In this document: one piece after another, positions 1-7,858 of the stretch
How the letters are laid out: the number at the start of each line of letters is the position of its first letter
Position numbering within the stretch: position 1 is the first letter of the stretch
NCBI GenBank assembly: GCA_016191115.1
Contig: JACPPG010000035.1
Location: forward strand, 1-64,000
Length of the DNA stretch: 64,000 nucleotides
Direction of reading: 5' to 3'
Source: Planctomycetia bacterium
GTDB taxonomy: Bacteria; Planctomycetota; Planctomycetia; Pirellulales; JACPPG01
The notes under the pieces: model-generated
Databases searched by the model: none
Told to the model about the DNA's origin: nothing
The model's input: the letters and a program-made list of their open reading frames with translations, nothing else
Position numbers and translations under genes: made by a program

Positions 1-138
1 GGCGGTCAGCCGCGGTCCCAAATCCGGCAACGTAGCGACAGACATGCGTTCGGCATCCATGCCACTGATCAATGCCCATCGTCATAAAACACCAGCCCAA
101 TTTCACCAAGATCAACTTCACACGGCTAAAGAGTTACA

Positions 139-222
139 GAAATCCGAAGCACGAATGACCGAATGACGAATGTCCGGAAACATTCGCCCGCTTCTTCATT
201 CGGATTTCGGGCTTCGGATTTC
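139..222. repeat. Imperfect palindromic intergenic repeat
   Basis: A perfect 12-bp inverted repeat (GAAATCCGAAGC at 139-150, GCTTCGGATTTC at 211-222) encloses AT-richer DNA with repeated 'cgaatgac' words. A further 'ttcgtcattcat' at 244-255 runs into the 3' end of recJ. It lies just downstream of recJ and could help end that transcript. The sequence type (runs of ATCCGAA/CGAATG) stands out from the GC-rich surroundings. No gene is seen in 1-252. Confidence 0.6.
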
Positions 223-252
223 TTTAGACATTTGATTTTAGACCTTCGTCAT

Positions 253-2046
253 TCATCGGGGTTCCGTAGGCTCGCTTGTCACACGCTGTGGCCGACTGCC
301 GGCCGGCTGCGCCGCGCGCCAGTCGGCCACGTGCAATTCTACGCTCTTGCGGCCGCGGAATTCATTGATGACCGGGCGAAAAGCGATCGAAAGCGGAGCG
401 CCGCAGCCGGCCATCTCGTCGGCCCACTCCCCGCCCCCGAAGGCCACGGCCCGCAGGCTCGTGTGGTGCTGGGCAAGCTTCAGAGACAGATGCCGCTCGC
501 CGCCGCCGATCCGCTTGGGCGGTTCGCTCAGGGTGACGTTGGTCGCGCACAACAGCGGCCGTGGGTTGTGCTGGCCGAAGGGGGCCAAGCGCTCGATCTG
601 CTGGACGGTCGACAGCGTCAGCTCCGACAGAAACACCTCGGCGTCGATCGACAGCTCCGCCACCCGCTGCTCCTCGCTGATGGCCTGGCCGGCATATTCG
701 CAAAAATCGAGGCGGAAGGCGTCGATCCGCTGCTCGTCGATTTTCAGCCCGGCCGCCGCGGCGTGGCCGCCGTGCTGGATCAGATGGTGCGAGCAGACCG
801 TGAGTGCCTGGCAGATATCGAAGCACGGGATGCTGCGGCAGGAGCCCGTGCCGGGTTTCGCCCCCAATTCGTCCAGCGCGATCATGATGACCGGGCGGTG
901 ATATCGGTCGACCAGCCGGCCGGCGACAATGCCGATGACGCCGGGATGCCAGCCGCGTTCGGCCAACACCAGGGCGGCGTCCTGACCGGAATCGAACTGC
1001 GCCTGGGCCAGCGCCCCGGCCGACAACAGCATGCTGCGCTCGAGGCTTTGCCGGCTGCCGTTGAGTTGATCGATGTACTCGGCCAGCATCTCGGCGCGGT
1101 CCTGTGCGGTCGTGCACAAGAGCTCGACGGCCAACTGCGCCTGTCCCAGTCGCCCGGCTGCGTTCAGCCGGGGCGCGAGGGCAAAGGCGACGTCCTCGCA
1201 ATCGAGCCGCGGCTTCTGGTGGAGCTCGGCGCGGCGCATCAAGGCTGCCAGCCCCAGCACGGGCCGCTCCTTGAGCGACACCAGGCCGTGCTGCACCAGC
1301 ACGCGGTTCTCGTCCACGAGCGGCACGACGTCGGCCACGGTGCCCAGCGCGGCCAGCCCCAATGCCGTGAGCAGAAAAGATCGCATGCGGTCGCTGACGC
1401 GCTCGCCGCCGCTGGCCTGTTTGGCCACCAGCCAGGCCAGCTTGAACGCTACGCCCGCCCCGCTCAGGCCCGCGAAGGGATACGCATGGCCTGGCAGCCG
1501 GGGATGGACGATCGCCTCGGCTTGCGGGAGCGTCCCAGTGGTCGCGTGATGATCGGTGACCACCAGCGCCAGCCCCAGCTCGGCCGCCACTTCCGCCTCG
1601 GCGATGCTGCCAATCCCGCAATCCACGGTGACCACCAGCCGGGTCCCCTGGTTGGCGAGCGTGGTCAGCGCCTCGCGATTCAGGCCGTATCCCTCTTCCA
1701 ACCGATGGGGCACGTAGTAGCCGACGTTCGCGCCCAACAGCTTCAGGCACTGCCAAAGGAGGCTCGTGGCGGTGATGCCGTCGACGTCGTAGTCGCCGTA
1801 AACCGTGATCCGCTCGCCATCGCGCACCGCGCGGAGGATGCGTTCGGCCGCGCCCGCGGCACCGGGCAGCTCCTCAGGGTTGCGGAGCGTGGAGAGTTTG
1901 GGATCGAGAAAATCTCGCGCGGCAACCGGGTCAGTCAGCCCGCGGCAGACCAAGAGCCGCGCCACGACAGTCGGCAGTCGGGCCGCGCGCTCGAGCGCGG
2001 CGATGCGCTCCGGATCGTGCGGGCTAATGCGCCATAGCTTGGGCAT
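253..2046 (-). CDS. recJ: Single-stranded-DNA-specific exonuclease RecJ
   Basis: A 597-residue protein matching RecJ, the 5'-3' single-strand exonuclease of recombination and mismatch or base-excision repair in the cytoplasm. The DHH phosphoesterase core is clear: 'VYGDYDVDGITATSLL' (motif I), 'VVTVDCGIGS' and 'LVVTDHHAT' supply the metal-binding Asp/His residues in the N-terminal third. The DHHA1 glycine-rich motif follows as 'SCRSIPCFDICQAL' and 'QHGGHAAAAGLKI', and an OB-like C-terminal region ends the protein. Length fits the family. The start MPKLWRISPHDP is the usual RecJ opening. The gene stands alone; rpmG lies upstream on the same strand, separated by a hairpin. Confidence 0.96.
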   Translation of the reverse strand: MPKLWRISPHDPERIAALERAARLPTVVARLLVCRGLTDPVAARDFLDPKLSTLRNPEELPGAAGAAERILRAVRDGERITVYGDYDVDGITATSLLWQCLKLLGANVGYYVPHRLEEGYGLNREALTTLANQGTRLVVTVDCGIGSIAEAEVAAELGLALVVTDHHATTGTLPQAEAIVHPRLPGHAYPFAGLSGAGVAFKLAWLVAKQASGGERVSDRMRSFLLTALGLAALGTVADVVPLVDENRVLVQHGLVSLKERPVLGLAALMRRAELHQKPRLDCEDVAFALAPRLNAAGRLGQAQLAVELLCTTAQDRAEMLAEYIDQLNGSRQSLERSMLLSAGALAQAQFDSGQDAALVLAERGWHPGVIGIVAGRLVDRYHRPVIMIALDELGAKPGTGSCRSIPCFDICQALTVCSHHLIQHGGHAAAAGLKIDEQRIDAFRLDFCEYAGQAISEEQRVAELSIDAEVFLSELTLSTVQQIERLAPFGQHNPRPLLCATNVTLSEPPKRIGGGERHLSLKLAQHHTSLRAVAFGGGEWADEMAGCGAPLSIAFRPVINEFRGRKSVELHVADWRAAQPAGSRPQRVTSEPTEPR

Positions 2047-2132
2047 ATCGTCCTGACACCCATTTCAAGCGAGGCGGTATTCCTCACCGCGTGCTACCCC
2101 CGCGACATCTCCACGTCATCCATCCGCCTGCG

Positions 2133-2161
2133 AAGCCCAGGGGTGGCAACCCCTGGGGCTT
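2133..2161 (-). terminator. Hairpin between rpmG and recJ
   Basis: A GC-rich inverted repeat (AAGCCC-AGGGGT ... ACCCCTGGGGCTT, one unpaired G) sits 37 bp downstream of the rpmG stop on the minus strand and upstream of recJ. It could terminate rpmG. No clear U-run follows, so it may be a dispersed palindrome rather than a classical terminator. Confidence 0.4.
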
Positions 2162-2197
2162 GAAGAGGAGTTGAGGCCTCCTTGGCGAAGCGGCCCG

Positions 2198-2365
2198 CTA
2201 GCGCTTCTTCTTCTCAACGTGCAGCGTATGCTTGCGCAGCCGGGGGCTGAACTTCATCAGCTTCAACTTCTCGCCCCCCATCTTGCGCCGAATCGTGTAG
2301 TTCAGGTCGCCGGTTTCTTCGCAGGCGAGAAACACAATTTCGACTTTTTTCTTGCTTTTGCCCAT
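2198..2365 (-). CDS. rpmG: 50S ribosomal protein L33 (bL33)
   Basis: Translation of the minus strand from the ATG at 2365 gives 55 residues beginning MGKSKKKVEIVFLACEETGD and ending with a lysine-rich VEKKKR. The order 'LxCxEtgdlNYTIRRKMGGEKLKLMKFSPRLRKHTLH' is diagnostic of bacterial L33, part of the large ribosomal subunit. Only one of the zinc-ribbon cysteines is present, so this is a C-minus (zinc-free) form. The length fits the family. A nearby hairpin separates it from recJ. Confidence 0.95.
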   Translation of the reverse strand: MGKSKKKVEIVFLACEETGDLNYTIRRKMGGEKLKLMKFSPRLRKHTLHVEKKKR

Positions 2366-2489
2366 GGGATTGAGGGGCCTCCATCAATATCGCGCAGCCA
2401 ACATGCGCAGGCTGGCAGATGCCCGCCCGGCAAAACCGATGATTCTACCCGTTCGAGCCCCAAATCCGCCAGCCCCTCGAAGCTGTTCT

Positions 2490-2646
2490 CAGGGCCGTTC
2501 ACAGATTCAAGCTTGCCGGCGGCGCACCGGCGGGAACGTGGGACAGGCACCGAGACGCAACGTTGGTATGAAAGGGCTTGCGCTGTTTATGCTCGGAGCC
2601 AGTCCCATTTTCCCGCCTCGCCATTTTGAAAAACAGAATGACCCTG
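2490..2646 (+). mobile_element. Family A MITE-like element, copy 1
   Basis: A 157-bp element beginning CAGGGCCGTTCACAG and ending CAGAATGACCCTG. The two halves are an imperfect inverted repeat: read inward from each end they carry GGCGGGAAcGTGGGACAGGC and GGCGGGAAAATGGGACTGG. The right end carries ACCCTG instead of GCCCTG. The flanks (aagctgttct / cccactaccc) show no target duplication, so this is an old or rearranged copy. It occupies much of the 445-bp gap between rpmG and the next gene; nothing else is seen there. Confidence 0.85.
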
Positions 2647-2810
2647 CCCACTACCCCCGCTTTCTTGCATATAACCCGATATCGTGTAACGTAATAAGTT
2701 GAGGCGATAGGGTCGCTCTGGGCCCATTCGGAGCCCGGCATGCGACCCGCATTGTCTCGCACCTCCGCGCCTGCATTCGCGCGCCGGACAAACTACGGAG
2801 CGGACGGAAC

Positions 2811-4502
2811 ATGGCCGACCCACGAGCGGCCAACGAGGGCCCTGGCGTCGCGACGCATCAGGCTGCGCCCCCGCCGTCGGCTACCGCCGCCAATGGCTCC
2901 GTGGCCACGGCCGCGCCTGAGCCGGCCAAGGGCGCCGCTCGTTCGCCGTCCGCATCCGCCCAAACAGCCACGGCCGCTTCCGCAAAGGCACCATCGCCGG
3001 AACGGCCTGAGGGGGAGGATCTGGCCCCCTTCGCCGCGCTCAACTGGCTCAAGCTGGTGCCAAGCTGGCTGGGCAGCCTGCTCATCCACATGTCGCTCTT
3101 GCTCATGCTGGCCCTGGTGGTCCAGCGGCCTGCGATCCGCGAGAAGTTCACCGATCTGATCGCCACCGGCGCCGACAGCTTGAGCGCCAACGCGGACCTC
3201 GACGAGATGACGCCCGAGCTGGGCGACGGCGGCGCCGAGTTCGATCAGCCGGAAGGCATGGTCGAGGCGTTGAGCCTTTCGGATGAGGCGAACGGCCGCG
3301 AGATCACTTCTCTCAACGACATGCCCGCCCCGGCAGGCACGGCGGTCGACGTCGGCAGTGCGATCGGACTCGAGGGCGTGCCCGTCAGCGATCTATTGAA
3401 GCACGTCGACGGCGGCGGCGGCGTCATCGGCGGCGCCGGCTTCGACGGGCGCGGGGACGCCGCGAAAAAATTGCTGGTGCAGGCCCGCGGCGGCTCGGAG
3501 GGGAGCGAGAATGCCGTTGGCCTGGCGCTCGCATGGATCGCGGCGCATCAGCGTTCCGACGGTGGCTGGAGCTTCGACCATCGCGCCGGCGCCTGCCAGG
3601 GGCGGTGCGGCAATCCGGGACGCATGGAACACGCTGAAATCGCCGCCACGGCCATGGCCCTGTTGCCATTCCTGGGCGCCGGCCAGACCCACCTCGACGG
3701 CAAATACAAGCGAAACGTGCAGGCCGGACTGTACTTCCTCATCAATCGCATGAAGGTCGGACCCAACGGCGGAGACATGTCGTACGAGTCGGGCACGATG
3801 TACGGCCACGGGCTGGCCTCGATCGCGCTGTGCGAGGCGTACGGCATGACGCGCGATCAGGCCCTGGCGGTGCCGGCCCAGCAGGCGGTCGATTTCATCG
3901 TCTATGCGCAAGACCCCATCGGCGGCGGCTGGCGGTACGCGCCGCGGCAGCCGGGCGACACCTCGGTCGTCGGCTGGCAGTTGATGGCCTTGAAGAGTGC
4001 CCACATGGCCTATCTGCGCGTTCCGCCGCAGACGATCAAGGGGATCTCGAACTTTCTGAACACGGTGCAAATGGACAGCGGCGCGGCCTACGGCTACACC
4101 GATCCGGGCCGGGGCGCCGCGACAACCGCCATCGGGCTTTTGTGCCGCATGCACCTGGGCTGGAAGCACGACGAGCCGGCGCTCGAGCGGGGCGTGCAGT
4201 TCTTGAGCGCGGCCGGCCCCTCGACGACCAACATGTACTACAACTACTACGCCACGCAGGTCCTGCATCATTTCGAAGGGGAGCAATGGACCAAGTGGAA
4301 CAACAAGATGCGCGACTTCCTGGTGAACGCTCAGTCGCGCAAAGGGCACGAAAAGGGGAGCTGGTACTTGGGGGGCGACCATGCGTCGGAGCAGGGAGGC
4401 CGGCTCTATACCACGTCGATGGCCACCATGACCCTCGAAGTGTATTACCGGCACCTGCCCATCTACCGCAAGGAAAGCACCGTGCAGGAGTTCGACGAGT
4501 AG
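2811..4502 (+). CDS. Membrane-anchored squalene-cyclase/prenyltransferase-repeat protein
   Basis: 563 residues. An Ala/Pro-rich low-complexity N-terminus (about 1-70) precedes one membrane segment ('LLIHMSLLLMLALVVQ', about 90-108) and an acidic linker. A C-terminal alpha/alpha-barrel region (about 220-550) contains squalene-oxidase/prenyltransferase-type repeats such as 'WIAAHQRSDGGWSFD', 'GGGWRYAPRQPGD' and 'GWQLMALKSA'. The DxDD motif of squalene-hopene cyclases is not visible, so cyclase activity is doubtful and a binding or scaffolding role is equally possible. Proteins of this build are common in planctomycetes. The GGAG upstream of ATG 2811 supports the start. It is the first gene of a plus-strand run with the DUF1549 gene 35 bp downstream. 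Confidence 0.8.
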   Translation: MADPRAANEGPGVATHQAAPPPSATAANGSVATAAPEPAKGAARSPSASAQTATAASAKAPSPERPEGEDLAPFAALNWLKLVPSWLGSLLIHMSLLLMLALVVQRPAIREKFTDLIATGADSLSANADLDEMTPELGDGGAEFDQPEGMVEALSLSDEANGREITSLNDMPAPAGTAVDVGSAIGLEGVPVSDLLKHVDGGGGVIGGAGFDGRGDAAKKLLVQARGGSEGSENAVGLALAWIAAHQRSDGGWSFDHRAGACQGRCGNPGRMEHAEIAATAMALLPFLGAGQTHLDGKYKRNVQAGLYFLINRMKVGPNGGDMSYESGTMYGHGLASIALCEAYGMTRDQALAVPAQQAVDFIVYAQDPIGGGWRYAPRQPGDTSVVGWQLMALKSAHMAYLRVPPQTIKGISNFLNTVQMDSGAAYGYTDPGRGAATTAIGLLCRMHLGWKHDEPALERGVQFLSAAGPSTTNMYYNYYATQVLHHFEGEQWTKWNNKMRDFLVNAQSRKGHEKGSWYLGGDHASEQGGRLYTTSMATMTLEVYYRHLPIYRKESTVQEFDE

Positions 4503-4537
4503 GCGCGGTGGTGCTCGGACGTGTCGCGGGGTGAGCA

Positions 4538-6127
4538 ATGATGCGGATCGGACTACCGCTAAGCGCAGGCGTTCTGGTCGTTCTCGGGCTGTGCCTACAG
4601 CGGCCGCAGCCGGGGCGCGCGCAATCGCCGAATCCCGCGGGCGCGGGAGCGACCCGCGACGCCGTGCGCATGGCCGAGCGGATCGACGAGTGCTTGGCCG
4701 CGTCCTGGGCTGCTGAAGGAGTCGAGCCTGCTCCGGCCGCCGACGATGCGGAATTCATGCGCCGCGTGTATCTCGATCTGGTGGGCGTGATCCCGACGGT
4801 GGCCGAGGCCCGTTCGTTTCTTGACGATGCCGACACGACGAAACGACGAAAGCTGATCGATCGCTTGCTCGGCTCGCACCTGCGCGTCGAGCACCTGGCC
4901 ACCACCTGGCGCAACATGCTGGTGCCCCGCGGCAGCGCGGTGGACGGCGTCGACGGCATGGCCGGTTTGCAGAACTGGCTGCGGGCGCAGTTCGCCAAGA
5001 ACGCGCGGTACGACCAGATGGTCGCCGACTTGATGGTCGCGACCGGCGCGGCGCAGGACGGGCCGGGGCTGTTCTACACGGCCTTCGATCTCAAGCCCGA
5101 AGAGCTGGCCGCCAACACGGCGCGGGTGTTCCTCGGCATCCAGATCGAGTGTGCCCAGTGCCACGACCATCCGTTCGACCGCTGGACGCAGCGCGACTTT
5201 TGGGGTTACGCGGCGTTTTTCGCGCGGCTGGCCCGGCCCAACGCCAACGAGCCGGGGCGCACGATGCGGCTGGTGGATCGCCCGACCGGCGAAGTGATGC
5301 TCCCCAACACGCAGAACGTGGTGCTTCCGAAATACCCGCGCGGCGACGAATCCGACACGCGGGAGACGGGCACGCGGCGGATGCAGCTTGGCATCTGGAT
5401 GGTCTCGCGCGATAACCCGTTCGTGCACCGGGCGGCGGTGAACCGCGTGTGGGCGCTATTGTTCGGCCGCGGGCTGGTTGAGCCAGTCGACGACTTGGGC
5501 GACCACAACCGGCCCAGCCATCCGCAACTGTTCGATGAGCTGGCCGCTTACTTTGCCGACACGGACTACGACCTGCGCCATCTGCTGCGGACACTGACAT
5601 TGACCAAGGCATACCAGCTCACCAGCCAAGTGACCGATGACGATAGCCCTAGGCCGGAGCTATTTGCGCGGATGCCGGTCAAGGCACTTTCGGCCGAGCA
5701 GCTTTATGACTGCCTGGTGCGCGCGGGACTGCTGGGATCGGCGAAGAGCGAAGATCGACGGTCCGGTTCGTTCGACGTCGGCCGACAAGCGTTCGTCGCC
5801 AAGATGCAGTCGCAGGCGCGCTCACGACTGGACTACGACGCAGGCGTCGCCCAGGTCCTGTTGCTGGTGAACGGGCCGGAGGTCGCGGCCTCGACGGGCG
5901 CTGCGGCCAGCGGCTTGCTGGCCGCGCTTGAGGCGCCCGTCTTCTCTCCCCCGGAGCGGATCGAGATCGTTTTTCTGGCCACCGTGTCACGGCGGCCCAG
6001 CGCGGAAGAGATGGCCCGCTGTGTTGCGCATCTGGCGCAGGGCGAGTCGGCCGATGCAGCACGGGAGGCGCTGGCCGACATCCTGTGGGCGCTCGTGAAT
6101 AGCGCGGAGTTCTCGCTGAACCACTGA
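4538..6127 (+). CDS. DUF1549/DUF1553 domain protein
   Basis: 529 residues with an N-terminal signal peptide (hydrophobic 'AGVLVVLGLCL' followed by RAQS). The DUF1549 (PSCyt2-type) region includes 'RRVYLDLVGVIPTVAEA' and a conserved CAQCHDHP at residues 205-212, which has the CxxCH form of a c-type haem site. DUF1553 follows with 'NPFVHRAAVNRVWALLFGRG' and 'DDLGDHNRPSHPQLFDELA'. These proteins are exported and expanded in planctomycetes, and almost always precede a DUF1501 gene. Here the DUF1501 gene follows after a short broken hydrolase gene. The biochemical function is unknown; a role in polymer degradation is often suggested. Confidence 0.92.
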   Translation: MMRIGLPLSAGVLVVLGLCLQRPQPGRAQSPNPAGAGATRDAVRMAERIDECLAASWAAEGVEPAPAADDAEFMRRVYLDLVGVIPTVAEARSFLDDADTTKRRKLIDRLLGSHLRVEHLATTWRNMLVPRGSAVDGVDGMAGLQNWLRAQFAKNARYDQMVADLMVATGAAQDGPGLFYTAFDLKPEELAANTARVFLGIQIECAQCHDHPFDRWTQRDFWGYAAFFARLARPNANEPGRTMRLVDRPTGEVMLPNTQNVVLPKYPRGDESDTRETGTRRMQLGIWMVSRDNPFVHRAAVNRVWALLFGRGLVEPVDDLGDHNRPSHPQLFDELAAYFADTDYDLRHLLRTLTLTKAYQLTSQVTDDDSPRPELFARMPVKALSAEQLYDCLVRAGLLGSAKSEDRRSGSFDVGRQAFVAKMQSQARSRLDYDAGVAQVLLLVNGPEVAASTGAAASGLLAALEAPVFSPPERIEIVFLATVSRRPSAEEMARCVAHLAQGESADAAREALADILWALVNSAEFSLNH

Positions 6128-6170
6128 CGGCTTTGTCAAACGGACCGCAGGAACCGTTGAGGGAGAGCGG

Positions 6171-6407
6171 ATGAATAGCTTCGCGTCGTTCGATCGCGTG
6201 AGGATCGCCTATCACGACGAGGGGACTGGCCCGCCCGTCATCCTTTTGCACGGCTTTGGGCTGGACGGCCGGACGAAGTTCGGGCATTTCGACGAATCGC
6301 GCCCCGTGCTGGAAAAGACGCTGGCACTGTTTCGCGAGGAGATGGGATTCGCGCCGCCCCGCGTCTTTCGAGCCTTCCGTGCAAGCGGGGCACTGATTGC
6401 TTATTGA
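6171..6407 (+). pseudogene. Internally deleted alpha/beta-hydrolase remnant
   Basis: 78 residues. The first about 31 match the opening of alpha/beta-hydrolases (VRIAYHDEGTGPPVILLHGF, with the oxyanion-type HGFG). The sequence then jumps to an unrelated-looking tail ('HFDESRPVLEKTLALFREE') without the nucleophile-elbow GxSxG, the acid or the histidine. An intact enzyme needs about 250 residues, so most of the gene is missing. A good ribosome binding site (GAGGGAGAG) remains 5' of the ATG. It sits between the DUF1549 and DUF1501 genes, which are normally adjacent. A short functional peptide cannot be excluded. Confidence 0.6.
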
Positions 6408-6438
6408 ATAGCGCAGCGATTTTGGACGAGGAACGTCG

Positions 6439-7806
6439 ATGTCACCAATGTTGTTGAACATGTTGCGCGAGCCCTTGCACCGTCGCCGGTTTTTCCGTTC
6501 GGCCGCCGCGGCTGTCGCCGGCTATAGCGCCTGCGGCTGGCTGCCGTCGCTCGCCCGGGCGCTAGCCACGGATAGCAAGCGCCGCCGGCAGTGCATCCTT
6601 TTGTGGATGAACGGCGGGCCGAGCCAATTGGACACCTTTGATTTGAAGCCGGGGCACGCCAACGGTGGCGAATTCCACGAGATCGAGACGAGCGCACCCG
6701 GCCTGCGGATCAGCGAGCACCTCCCCAAGCTCGCCGCGCACGGCGACCGGCTGGCGATCCTTCGGGGCCTCAGCACCAAGGAAGGCGACCACGGCCGTGG
6801 CACGTACCTGGTCCGCACCGGCCATCAGCCGGGCGGGCCCGTGAGCTATCCCGCCATCGGCGCGGCGCTCGCCAAGGAGTTGGGCAACGAGGAAGCCGAG
6901 CTTCCCAACTACATCAGCATCGCCCCTTACCAGGCCTTTAACCAGATGGCCTACGGGCCGGGCTTCCTCGGGCCAAAATTCGCCGCCGCGGCGGTCGATG
7001 CCAAGCGCGACTACGGCACCACCGGGGGCGACGGATCGGCATCGGCAGGCGAGTACGCCGATTTGCGGATCGACAATCTGCTGCCGGCCGGCGACGCCAC
7101 GCAGCGGGTTGCCTCGCGCGTGGGGCTGTGGGAAGGCTTTGAGGGGGATTTCCTCCGCTCGCATCGGACCGGGACCCCCATCGCCCACCAGACGGTTTAC
7201 AACCGGGCGCTGCGGATGATGCGCAGCCCGGCCGCCGCGGCCTTCGACCTGTCGTCCGAGCCGGCCACGGTCCGCGACGCATACGGCCGCGGCGTGTTCG
7301 GCCAGGGTTGCCTGATGGCGCGGCGGTTAATCGAGCACGGCGTGCCTTTTGTGGAGGTCAGCCTGGGCGACTTCACCCGGCCGACCGGCAACTGGGACAC
7401 GCATCAAAGCAATTTCGCCACCGTCAAAGCGCTTTCGGCGGAGCTGGACGCGGGCTGGGGGACGCTCATCGAGGAACTCAAGGAGCGCGGACTCCTGGAT
7501 ACCACGACCATCATCTGGATGGGCGAGTTCGGACGCACACCGGTCATCAACGCGATGGGTGGGCGCGACCACTTTCCGGGCGCCTGGACGACCGTGCTGG
7601 CCGGTGGCGGGGTCCGCGGCGGCCAGGCGCACGGCCGCACGAGTGAGGACGGCACGACGGTCGAGGATGGCAAGGTCGCGATCGGCGACGTGCTGGCCAC
7701 GCTCTCGCGCGCGCTGGGCGTCGATCCCGACCAGAAGAACGTCTCCGAACAGGGTCGCCCGATCCGCGTCGCCGAGGGAGTGCCGATCCGTGAAGTCCTG
7801 GCGTAG
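6439..7806 (+). CDS. DUF1501 domain protein (sulfatase-like fold, Tat-type leader)
   Basis: 455 residues. The N-terminus carries a twin-arginine-like leader ('HRRRFFRSAAAAVAGY'), predicting folded export. The body is typical DUF1501: 'LWMNGGPSQLDTFDLKPG' near the start, 'GDHGRGTYLVRTGHQPGG', 'WDTHQSNF', and 'TIIWMGEFGRTPVINAMGG' followed by 'GRDHFPGAWT'. The His/Asp pattern resembles the alkaline-phosphatase/sulfatase metal site. The family is abundant in planctomycetes and paired with DUF1549/DUF1553, as here. The enzyme activity is unknown. The start is supported by GAGGA upstream. Confidence 0.93.
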   Translation: MSPMLLNMLREPLHRRRFFRSAAAAVAGYSACGWLPSLARALATDSKRRRQCILLWMNGGPSQLDTFDLKPGHANGGEFHEIETSAPGLRISEHLPKLAAHGDRLAILRGLSTKEGDHGRGTYLVRTGHQPGGPVSYPAIGAALAKELGNEEAELPNYISIAPYQAFNQMAYGPGFLGPKFAAAAVDAKRDYGTTGGDGSASAGEYADLRIDNLLPAGDATQRVASRVGLWEGFEGDFLRSHRTGTPIAHQTVYNRALRMMRSPAAAAFDLSSEPATVRDAYGRGVFGQGCLMARRLIEHGVPFVEVSLGDFTRPTGNWDTHQSNFATVKALSAELDAGWGTLIEELKERGLLDTTTIIWMGEFGRTPVINAMGGRDHFPGAWTTVLAGGGVRGGQAHGRTSEDGTTVEDGKVAIGDVLATLSRALGVDPDQKNVSEQGRPIRVAEGVPIREVLA

Positions 7807-7858
7807 TCTGTCGAGCGGGTCGGGGCGCGGCAGCGCGCATCCCCACGCGGGCGTGGGC

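Noticed and set aside
163..2037. Long plus-strand open frame opposite recJ (624 codons)
   Set aside because: It runs exactly antiparallel to a clear RecJ and has a low-complexity Arg/Gly/Ala/His composition. High GC removes stops from the complementary frame. The same applies to other long frames opposite dsbD, glgX and the GDPD gene.
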